Below are positions 7,572-14,392 of a DNA stretch of 39,788 bases, piece after piece (within the stretch, counting starts at the first letter, position 1; the number at the start of each line of letters is the position of its first letter). Position numbers and translations under genes: made by a program. Source of the DNA: Candidatus Calescibacteriota bacterium. GTDB taxonomy: Bacteria > CAIJMQ01 > JAADFP01. The notes beneath the pieces are model-generated. The model had not been told where the DNA came from. It was given only the letters and a program-made list of their open reading frames with translations, and searched no databases. The DNA lies in assembly GCA_021162785.1 (NCBI GenBank), contig JAGGYA010000003.1:1-39788 (forward strand). Direction: 5' to 3'.

Positions 7572-8903
7572 ATGAATGGGCGTATTTTAATTGGGTCAGC
7601 AGATGAAAAAACTGTAAAATTCCTCTTACACTCACTTAAGAATTCCGGTTTTGAAGCAAAAGCAGTTAAAGAGGAGAAAGATATAAAACATAAATTGGAA
7701 AAAGAGAAATGGGACATTGTAATATTAGATGGAGAACTCAGTGAGGATGAGGGTATGTCCCTTCTGGCCTGGATAAAGGTCCATTATCCTGAAATTGAAG
7801 TAATTATGGTAACAGGTCAAGCCAGCACACCTGGAGCATTAGAGGCTTTAAGGAGGGGGGCTTATGATTATCTCCCTAAACCTGTCCAATGGGAAGAAAT
7901 TATTTTCAACATTACCAAAATAATGGATCATAAAGCATTATTGAAGGAGAATATTGAACTGCGGAGAGAACTGAAGAAAAAGTATGCTATAAGAAATCTG
8001 GTAGGTAAGAGTCCTCAGATGCTAAAGATTTTCCGTATTATTGATATTGTTTCCCGTAATGTAAGCAATGTTTTCATTACTGGAGAAAGTGGCACGGGAA
8101 AAGAATTAGTAGCAAAAGCTATACATTATTCTGGCCCTTTTGCAGATAAACCTTTTGTGGCAGTTGATTGCGCAAGTATGCCGGGGACTCTTATTGAATC
8201 TCAACTTTTTGGACATGTTAAAGGGGCTTTTACTGGAGCGGTGAAAGATAAAGAAGGGTTTTTCCAGGCTGCAGAAGGAGGAACCTTGTTTTTGGATCAA
8301 ATAACCGATTTAGATATAAATCTTCAGGCTAAACTTCTGCGAGTATTGCAAGAAAGAGAGGTTACTCCTGTGGGTGGCACTCGCCCTATCCCTGTGAATG
8401 TAAGAATAATTGCAGCTACCAATCGCGACCCTATGGAATGTATTGAAGAAGGGAAACTAAGGGAGGATCTTTTCTATCGATTGAATGTAGTGAATATCAC
8501 TTTACCACCTTTGAGAGAGAGGAAGGAGGATATTCCTTTACTTGTGAGTCATTTTATAGATCTTTACTCTCAAATTTATGGTGGAAGAATTGAGATTTCA
8601 CCGGAAGTAATGGAAATATTCCAGTCTTATTCTTGGCCGGGAAATGTAAGGGAGTTGGAGAATATAATTGAGGGATTCTTCGCCTTAGGTAAAAGAGGGA
8701 AAATAACCCGTGAGGATTTACCTTCTTATCTAAGAGAGAAGGGTGGGGAAGAAATAACTTTACTTCCCTGGGAAGAAATGGAAAAACGCATGATAGAAGA
8801 GGCTTTGAGAAGGGCGGGGGGTGTTAAAACAAGAGCAGCGGAACTTCTGGGAATTGATAGGAAACGGCTTTATCGAAAACTAAAAAAATTCTCCCTTTCC
8901 TGA
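7572..8903 (+). CDS. NtrC-family sigma-54-dependent response regulator
   Basis: This 443-aa protein has a receiver domain (about 4-118) with phospho-acceptor D53, acidic residues D11/E12, T81 and K103. The AAA+ domain (about 142-375) has Walker A GESGTGKE (171-178) and GAFTGA (218-223). A Fis-type helix-turn-helix ends the protein (about 405-440). Walker B reads LFLDQ, so the usual catalytic glutamate is glutamine (Q243, codon CAA at 8298-8300). That may slow ATP hydrolysis or stabilise the ATP-bound state. The paired histidine kinase is not adjacent. The gene heads a plus-strand run with recO, der, plsY and gpsA and has its own strong, apparently leaderless promoter. Confidence 0.92.
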   Translation: MNGRILIGSADEKTVKFLLHSLKNSGFEAKAVKEEKDIKHKLEKEKWDIVILDGELSEDEGMSLLAWIKVHYPEIEVIMVTGQASTPGALEALRRGAYDYLPKPVQWEEIIFNITKIMDHKALLKENIELRRELKKKYAIRNLVGKSPQMLKIFRIIDIVSRNVSNVFITGESGTGKELVAKAIHYSGPFADKPFVAVDCASMPGTLIESQLFGHVKGAFTGAVKDKEGFFQAAEGGTLFLDQITDLDINLQAKLLRVLQEREVTPVGGTRPIPVNVRIIAATNRDPMECIEEGKLREDLFYRLNVVNITLPPLRERKEDIPLLVSHFIDLYSQIYGGRIEISPEVMEIFQSYSWPGNVRELENIIEGFFALGKRGKITREDLPSYLREKGGEEITLLPWEEMEKRMIEEALRRAGGVKTRAAELLGIDRKRLYRKLKKFSLS

Positions 8904-8918
8904 TTTCTTATTGCAGTA

Positions 8919-9668
8919 ATGACTACTGAAGAAGGTATTGTAGTCAGGACTTATGATTTTAGAGAAACAAGTCTCATAATAGATTTAATAACCCCCATTT
9001 CAGGGAAAAAACGCATTTTAGCTAAGGGAGCAAGAGATCCTGTTCGAGGTTATACAGGAATATTCCTACCCACTAATAATGTGATAGTGAATTATTATTC
9101 AGGAAAAAACATCTCTCTTCTAAGTCATGCAGAGCTGAGAGATTTTTTTCCCCTCCTTCGAGGTGATTTTCTAAGATATGCCTTTGCTCTTTCTTTCTTA
9201 GAATTGGTTTATATACTCTTGGCACCTTTGGAAAGGAACTTTTATTCCTTTTCACTACAAACCATTAGATTTTTGGATGAGCAAAAAAGATTGGATTATC
9301 TACTTCTTTCCTCCTTTGTCTGGTTTAAATTGTTGAATTTCTCAGGTTTCTACCCCTATTTAGAAGGATGTCTTTGTTGCGGGAAAGAAAGCAAAATTTT
9401 CTTTTACTCAGTGGATAAAGGTGGACTTATATGTGAAGAGTGTAGAAAGAAAATTAACCAGCCTCATTTAATGGTTATAGATAGCGAAACTTTAGGAGGA
9501 TTAAGAGGGATGAAAAAACTGGATTTTTCCCTTTTATCTAAATGGAAAATAAATCTCATGAGCAAATTTAAGATAAAGGAGATTATGAAGGCTCACCTTC
9601 TTTATAGAATTGAAAAAAAACCTCCCTCCTTACAGTTTTGGGAAGCAGTGGAAAATTTACTATTATGA
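8919..9668 (+). CDS. recO: DNA repair protein RecO
   Basis: RecO anneals single strands and, with RecR, loads RecA on SSB-coated DNA. The 249-aa length is typical. The N-terminal OB fold begins EEGIVVRTYDFRETSLIIDL, and the central region carries a zinc-binding pair, CLCCG followed by CEEC, about 20 residues apart. The ATG at 8919 is 15 bases after the regulator gene and has no strong ribosome site. The stop codon overlaps the der start as ATGA. Its partner recR lies at 23495-24070 in the same window. Confidence 0.9.
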   Translation: MTTEEGIVVRTYDFRETSLIIDLITPISGKKRILAKGARDPVRGYTGIFLPTNNVIVNYYSGKNISLLSHAELRDFFPLLRGDFLRYAFALSFLELVYILLAPLERNFYSFSLQTIRFLDEQKRLDYLLLSSFVWFKLLNFSGFYPYLEGCLCCGKESKIFFYSVDKGGLICEECRKKINQPHLMVIDSETLGGLRGMKKLDFSLLSKWKINLMSKFKIKEIMKAHLLYRIEKKPPSLQFWEAVENLLL

Positions 9669-10957
9669 AGAGATTGCCCACAGTGATTATTGTAGGAAGA
9701 CCAAATGTAGGAAAATCTACGCTCTTTAATCGTTTGATCAAGAAAAGAAAAGCCATTGTGGATGAAACACCTGGAGTTACTCGAGATGTGTTATGTGGAG
9801 AAGTAGAATGGCGGGGTAAAGTTTTTGAATTACTGGATAGCGGAGGACTTGACTTTTCTACACAAAATGGTTTGACAAGAAAAGTAAGGGAAGAAGTTTT
9901 ACAATTTTTGAATAGTTCTGACTTAGCTATTTTTATGGTGGATGCAAAGGAAGGACTTAATCCACTGGATGAAGAAATTGCTCAGATAATTAGAAAATCT
10001 AAAATACCCTATATTTTGGTAGCAAATAAGATTGATACTTCCCAGGCAAAGGATAATTTATTTGAATTTTATAAATTGGGAATGGGTGAACCCCTTCCCA
10101 TCTCTTCTTTACACTCTCTAAATCTGGGAGTTCTCCTGGATAAAATATGGGAGGAAATCCCGGAAGTTAAATATGGAAAAACTACTAAAAGGATTAAGAT
10201 TTCTTTTATAGGGGTTCCTAATACTGGGAAGTCCACTCTTACAAATACTATCTTAGGGGAAGAGAGAGTGCTTGTAGATGATAGACCAGGAACTACAAGA
10301 GACACAGTGGAAATCCCTTTTTCCTGGGAAGGAAAAAACTTCCTTCTACTTGATACTGCAGGTATAAGGAGAAGATCCAGAGTGAAAGAAGATTTGGATT
10401 GGATAAGTGTGAAAAGGGCGGAATGGGGAATTGAAAATGCGGATGTAGTGTGTTTTCTTTTAGACCTTTCCCGGCCAGTGATAAGAGAGGATTTGAGTTT
10501 AGCTCGAAAAATTGAGCAAAAAGCTAAAAATCTTATGGTGCTGTTAAATAAAGCGGATTTAATTCCCGAGGAAAAGAGGATGGAATATTTAGAAATCTAT
10601 CGGAGGCGTTTCTTTTTTCTTGGATTTGCACCATTCCTTTTTATCTCCGGTAAGACAGGGGAAAATGTAGAGGAGATTTTTGAAAAAGCATTGGATATTT
10701 ACCATCGTGCAAATCAGGGTATTTCCTCGACAAAACTTAAAGAAATTCTTGACTCTGCATTGAAAACTCGCCCCCCACGCCACGATATCAAAATATACTC
10801 TTTGGAAGTTTGTAACAATTATCCCAAAATTTTTTGTTTAAAAACTAATAATCCTAAGGGTATTAGAGGAGAATTTCTGAAATTTATCAAAAAGAAACTC
10901 TGGGAAAATTTCTCCTTAGAAGGAATAAATATTAAAATAAAAACTGTGAGGAAATGA
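9665..10957 (+). CDS. der: Ribosome-assembly GTPase Der (EngA)
   Basis: Der is an essential tandem-GTPase factor for maturation of the 50S ribosomal subunit. The 430-aa protein has two G domains. The first has GRPNVGKS close to the N-terminus, DSGG and NKID. The second has GVPNTGKS, DTAGIRRRSRV and NKAD. A C-terminal KH-like domain ends with KIKTVRK. I set the start at ATG 9665 because MKRLPTVIIVGRPNVGKS is the standard N-terminus and the ATG overlaps the recO stop. The frame extends nine codons further upstream. It overlaps plsY by ATGA. Confidence 0.95.
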   Translation: MKRLPTVIIVGRPNVGKSTLFNRLIKKRKAIVDETPGVTRDVLCGEVEWRGKVFELLDSGGLDFSTQNGLTRKVREEVLQFLNSSDLAIFMVDAKEGLNPLDEEIAQIIRKSKIPYILVANKIDTSQAKDNLFEFYKLGMGEPLPISSLHSLNLGVLLDKIWEEIPEVKYGKTTKRIKISFIGVPNTGKSTLTNTILGEERVLVDDRPGTTRDTVEIPFSWEGKNFLLLDTAGIRRRSRVKEDLDWISVKRAEWGIENADVVCFLLDLSRPVIREDLSLARKIEQKAKNLMVLLNKADLIPEEKRMEYLEIYRRRFFFLGFAPFLFISGKTGENVEEIFEKALDIYHRANQGISSTKLKEILDSALKTRPPRHDIKIYSLEVCNNYPKIFCLKTNNPKGIRGEFLKFIKKKLWENFSLEGINIKIKTVRK

Positions 10958-11571
10958 GTTACTTTTTATCCTTTCTTGCCGGTTATCTTCTTGGCTCCCT
11001 TCCTTTTAGTTATCTACTTGGGAAATTAAGGGGTGTGGATTTAAGGAAAGTGGGAAGTGGAAATATTGGAGCTACTAATTTAGCACGGACCTGCGGTAAG
11101 CCTTTTGGGATTTTAGGATTTCTATTAGATGCAGGCAAAGGAGTAGGGGGAGTAATGATAGGAGGTTTAATAGCTTCTTTGTTTGGGGGGGAAGAAGTGA
11201 TACTTAAAATCTTTGGAGGAATTGGAAGTATTGTGGGCCATATTTGGACTTTCATTCTTAAATTTAAAGGAGGTAAAGGTGTTGCCACTTCCGCTGGCGT
11301 TTTCTTGGGACTTGCTCCATTACCTTTAATTCTCTCCACTGGTGTATGGGGGTTTATATTCTTTCTCACCGGTTATGTATCTTTAGCCTCCATTCTTTCC
11401 AGTATTTCTCTTCCCCTCTTTATGTTGATTTTTCATATGCACTCAACTTTAATTTTTTTAGCCATAATAATTTCTCTTTTGATTATCTATAGACATCGCT
11501 CCAACATTCAGCGACTTTTAAAAGGAAAGGAAAACCGATTTCCTCCATTATGGAAAAAATTGCGATTTTAG
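10954..11571 (+). CDS. plsY: Acyl-phosphate:glycerol-3-phosphate acyltransferase PlsY
   Basis: This inner-membrane enzyme transfers an acyl group from acyl-phosphate to glycerol-3-phosphate, the first step of phospholipid synthesis. The 205-aa protein has about five hydrophobic segments and both family signatures: GSLPFSYLLGK with GSGNIGATN near residues 37-45, and FKGGKGVAT near 107-115. The start codon overlaps der, and the 3' end overlaps gpsA by 22 bases. The neighbouring gpsA supplies its substrate, glycerol-3-phosphate, so the pair is functionally linked. Confidence 0.95.
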   Translation: MSYFLSFLAGYLLGSLPFSYLLGKLRGVDLRKVGSGNIGATNLARTCGKPFGILGFLLDAGKGVGGVMIGGLIASLFGGEEVILKIFGGIGSIVGHIWTFILKFKGGKGVATSAGVFLGLAPLPLILSTGVWGFIFFLTGYVSLASILSSISLPLFMLIFHMHSTLIFLAIIISLLIIYRHRSNIQRLLKGKENRFPPLWKKLRF

Positions 11572-12563
11572 GTGCAGGTGGCTGGGGAACTGCTTTAAGT
11601 ATTCTTCTTGAAAAGAAGGGATATAAAGTATTTTTATGGGAGGTATTTCCAGAGTATGCAGAAGAATTGAGAAGTAAAAGAGAAAATTACAAATTTTTGC
11701 CAGGTATAAGTATTCCTTCCCAGATTCAAATTACCTCTTCCTTAGAGGAAGCAGTTTGTGATGCAGAAATTATTGTTATTGCTATTCCATCTCGTTATCT
11801 TAGAGATACATTGAAAATGCTACCCCCTCTTCCCCCTTCCGTATTACTAATTTCAGCGGTGAAGGGATTGGAAGAAAAGACTTTTAAAAGAATGAGTCAG
11901 GTAATTTTGGAAGAACTGGGAGAATTTCCCATGGGAGTCCTTTCCGGTCCTTCTCATGCGGAGGAAGTGGCTCGTGGTATACCTACAGCTGTAGTGGCTG
12001 CTTCCCCAAAAGAACGAGTAGCAAGAAGGATCCAAGAGATATTCAATTCACCATTTTTTAGAGTCTATACTCATGATGACATAGTGGGAGTAGAATTAGG
12101 AGGTGCTTTGAAAAACATAATTGCTATAGCCTGTGGGATAAGTGATGGTTTAGGATACGGAGACAATACCAAGGCTGCTTTAATGACAAGAGGCCTCACA
12201 GAGATTGCTCGCTTAGGAGTAAGTCTGGGAGGGAGACCATCTACTTTCTGGGGATTGGCTGGAATGGGTGATTTGGTAGTAACCTGTACCTCTCGCTATT
12301 CTCGAAATCGTTATGTGGGTGAAAGAATAGGAAAGGGAGAGAAATGGGAGGAGATAGAAAAGGATATGATTAAGGTGGCTGAAGGCGTATATACTGTAAA
12401 ATCAGCTTATGAATTGTCTAAGAAGAGAGGAATACCTATGCCTATAACGGAAGTAGTTTATCGGGTTCTATATGAAGATTTAAACCCTTTGGAGGGAGTA
12501 AAGATTTTAATGACCCGGGAACCACGCTCGGAAAAGGAAGAAATTTTTGAGAAGGATGATTAA
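11550..12563 (+). CDS. gpsA: Glycerol-3-phosphate dehydrogenase [NAD(P)+]
   Basis: GpsA reduces dihydroxyacetone phosphate to sn-glycerol-3-phosphate for phospholipid synthesis. The 337-aa protein has the N-terminal nucleotide-binding GAGGWGTAL, the mid-protein LSGPSHAEEVA, and the C-terminal catalytic region GGALKNIIAIACGISDGLGYGDN followed by GLAGMGDLVVTC. All are family hallmarks and the length is standard. The ATG at 11550 begins inside the plsY coding region (22-base overlap), implying translational coupling. Confidence 0.95.
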   Translation: MEKIAILGAGGWGTALSILLEKKGYKVFLWEVFPEYAEELRSKRENYKFLPGISIPSQIQITSSLEEAVCDAEIIVIAIPSRYLRDTLKMLPPLPPSVLLISAVKGLEEKTFKRMSQVILEELGEFPMGVLSGPSHAEEVARGIPTAVVAASPKERVARRIQEIFNSPFFRVYTHDDIVGVELGGALKNIIAIACGISDGLGYGDNTKAALMTRGLTEIARLGVSLGGRPSTFWGLAGMGDLVVTCTSRYSRNRYVGERIGKGEKWEEIEKDMIKVAEGVYTVKSAYELSKKRGIPMPITEVVYRVLYEDLNPLEGVKILMTREPRSEKEEIFEKDD

Positions 12564-12867
12564 AAAAGAATACTTTTCCGTTAAAGAGGCAAGTCAACTA
12601 ACAGGCATACCACCTTACACTCTCAGATATTGGGAGAAATTAGGAATTATTAAGCCAGAAATAAGCGAGGGGAGAAGAAAATTTACTTTGCGGGAAATTG
12701 AGAGAATAAAATTGGTCAAATCACTTCTGGAGGAAGGATACGCTTTAAAGAAAATTAAAAACAAACTGAAGAAAATGAAAAATTTGCTTGTTGATGGTAT
12801 AATAAAGGAGAAATTGAGAGAAATAGAGCAGTTATTGAACCAGGCATTAGAAATATTGAAGAAATAA
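12547..12867 (+). CDS. MerR-like transcriptional regulator
   Basis: The product is 106 aa from the TTG at 12547, or 103 aa from ATG 12556. It has a MerR winged helix-turn-helix: YFSVKEASQLTGIPPYTLRYWEKLGII, split by the turn, then GRRKFTLREIERI. A short coiled coil (about 65-105) is typical of dimerising MerR proteins. No effector-binding domain follows, so it belongs to the short MerR group. GGAAG at 12536-12540 is well spaced for the TTG and too distant for the ATG, so the start is uncertain. It overlaps gpsA by 17 bases and precedes tRNA-Pro. The effector is unknown. Confidence 0.85.
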   Translation: MRRMIKKEYFSVKEASQLTGIPPYTLRYWEKLGIIKPEISEGRRKFTLREIERIKLVKSLLEEGYALKKIKNKLKKMKNLLVDGIIKEKLREIEQLLNQALEILKK

Positions 12868-12872
12868 AAGGT

Positions 12873-12950
<78 letters not shown>

Positions 12951-12974
12951 TTTTTATGTTGTTATTAAAAAGTC

Positions 12975-13003
12975 TTGACATATAATAAACGAGAGAATAT
13001 ACT
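12975..13003 (+). promoter_or_regulatory. Near-consensus sigma-70 promoter for the signalling operon
   Basis: TTGACA (12975-12980), a 17-base spacer and TATACT (12998-13003) lie 23 bases upstream of the ATG at 13027. Transcription should start near 13010, just ahead of a strong ribosome site, AAGGAGGTG (13014-13022). This is the only clear promoter before the FecR/CHASE2 kinase/FHA histidine kinase genes. Confidence 0.75.
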
Positions 13004-13026
13004 GAAAATCAAAAAGGAGGTGCGAT

Positions 13027-13302
13027 ATGGGTAGTTTAATAGGTGGGATAATAGTAGTGATTTTTAGCGTCATAGGATTGATATTTTGGTGGGGTCATTT
13101 CTTAGATGTGCTAATGGGTGCTTTACCCTTTTTAGGACTAATGGGAGGTGCAATAGCAATCTTTGGAGGGATAACATCTATTAAAGACAGAATCGCTGCC
13201 GAGAAAGAAGAGGAGAGATTAAAAGAAGAAATGGAAAAGGAAGAAGAGAAAGAGGAAGAGGAAAAGAAGGAAGGGGAGAAAAAGGGTGGAAAGAAAAAAT
13301 AG
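13027..13302 (+). CDS. Small membrane protein with a Glu/Lys-rich tail
   Basis: The 91-aa protein has two hydrophobic segments (about 4-23 and 29-49) rich in Gly and Ile. A strongly charged C-terminal tail (about 53-91) consists almost only of Glu, Lys and Gly and probably extends into the cytoplasm as a helix. No family is recognised. It has an excellent ribosome site (AAGGAGG, 13014-13020) and its own near-consensus promoter, so it should be highly expressed. Its 3' end overlaps the FecR gene by 17 bases, and an intrinsic terminator-like hairpin lies about 20 bases past its stop. It may therefore be expressed in excess of the downstream genes. Confidence 0.75.
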   Translation: MGSLIGGIIVVIFSVIGLIFWWGHFLDVLMGALPFLGLMGGAIAIFGGITSIKDRIAAEKEEERLKEEMEKEEEKEEEEKKEGEKKGGKKK

Positions 13303-14392
13303 AAGCTCCCCTTTTTCTAACTCAGGGAGCCTAAGATGGGCTCCCTTTTTAATTTTTTCTCTCTTTTCCTTTTTCATTCTCCCTCCTCTCCATTCACAGG
13401 AAAAAATAAATATAAAGGTTGTGGAAATCAAAGGCAATGTGGTAGTGAAATTTCCCCACAGTGAGGAATGGAAAAAATTGGAAAAAGGCACTTCCATCCC
13501 CCCTGGATCAGAAATTAAAACTGAAGAAGATTCTCAAGTTACCCTTGCCTATGGTGAGTTTGGTCTTACCACTTTAATTCCTAATTCTCTATTAATAATA
13601 AAAGATGGGAAACGGAAAAATGGAAAAAATTTAGTTTCTCTTTTCGCCAGAAAAGGGAAAATTTGGAGTGCAGTTAAAAAGAAATTTGTCTCAGAGACCG
13701 AATTCAATGTTGAAACTCCCAATGCTTTTACAGGTGTCCGTGGAACTACTTACTTTGTTAAATATGTCCCAGAACAGGAACTCACCAGAGTAGGCGTGTT
13801 AGAGGGTTTAGTAGGTGTTAAGAGTAAAGGGCCTCTTCCTGGATATACCGAAGTCCCTCAGATGATGGCTACTAATATTGTAAGTAATAAACCACCTACA
13901 TCTCTGGAAAAACTTCGTGAAGAAGAAATTAAAGAATGGAAAGAATGGAGAGAAAGAATGCAGGAATCAGTCCCTCTATGGGCTAAAGATATAGTGGGAG
14001 CAATGATGGAGCTGGATGAAGCTCGAAGAGTTGAAGCAGCCATGACTGTTAAGAAGATAGCTATGGCCAAAAGAGGGGAAAAGAAAGCACAGATGGATTT
14101 TAAAATCCTTAAGGAAGCTCTTCTTAAGTTTTACCAGGATACAGGTAGATTTCCTACTCGACAGGAAGGACTGGAGGCTTTGAAGAAAGATCCTGGAGTT
14201 AAAGGCTGGAAAGGCCCTTATGTAGATCCTTCCAGCAATCTTTTGGATCCTTATGGACACCCTTATCAATACCGCCTAAAGAAAACCCCCAAGGGAAAAT
14301 TATACCTCGAACTTAGATCTGTAGGTGTAGATGGAATAGCTGGAAGCCATGATGATCATGTGAAACTAATTTTCCCGTCCAAACATAGATGA
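13286..14392 (+). CDS. Secreted FecR-domain protein fused to a GspG-like (pseudopilin) C-terminal domain
   Basis: The 368-aa protein starts at GTG 13286; no later ATG, GTG or TTG precedes the signal peptide. A signal sequence (about 18-38) is followed by a FecR-type domain (about 44-180) with TPNAFTGVRGTTY at 144-156, and then a charged helical linker (about 205-265). The C-terminal part (about 270-360) matches the globular domain of type II secretion pseudopilin GspG: RFPTRQEGLEAL, WKGPYVD, DPYGHPYQYR and the calcium-loop pattern SVGVDGIAGSHDD. The hydrophobic prepilin N-terminus is absent, so it cannot assemble as a pilin. It probably acts in the periplasm as a sensor or scaffold. It overlaps the CHASE2 kinase gene as ATGA. 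A terminator-like hairpin lies within codons 14-22. Confidence 0.85.
   Translation: MERKNRSSPFSNSGSLRWAPFLIFSLFSFFILPPLHSQEKINIKVVEIKGNVVVKFPHSEEWKKLEKGTSIPPGSEIKTEEDSQVTLAYGEFGLTTLIPNSLLIIKDGKRKNGKNLVSLFARKGKIWSAVKKKFVSETEFNVETPNAFTGVRGTTYFVKYVPEQELTRVGVLEGLVGVKSKGPLPGYTEVPQMMATNIVSNKPPTSLEKLREEEIKEWKEWRERMQESVPLWAKDIVGAMMELDEARRVEAAMTVKKIAMAKRGEKKAQMDFKILKEALLKFYQDTGRFPTRQEGLEALKKDPGVKGWKGPYVDPSSNLLDPYGHPYQYRLKKTPKGKLYLELRSVGVDGIAGSHDDHVKLIFPSKHR
13325..13357 (+). terminator. Intrinsic terminator-like hairpin inside the start of the FecR gene
   Basis: GGGAGCC (13325-13331) pairs with GGCTCCC (13339-13345) around a seven-base loop, followed directly by TTTTTAATTTTTT. An upstream copy of GCTCCC (13305-13310) can instead pair with GGGAGC (13325-13330), which would disrupt the terminator. 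The arrangement resembles an attenuator placed after the stop codon of the small membrane-protein gene. Confidence 0.6.

Noticed and set aside
5980-11369. Long antisense open frames within real genes, for example at 6830-7183 and 11010-11369
   Set aside because: They run opposite well-identified proteins such as the PAS activator and plsY and have no ribosome sites or recognisable domains.
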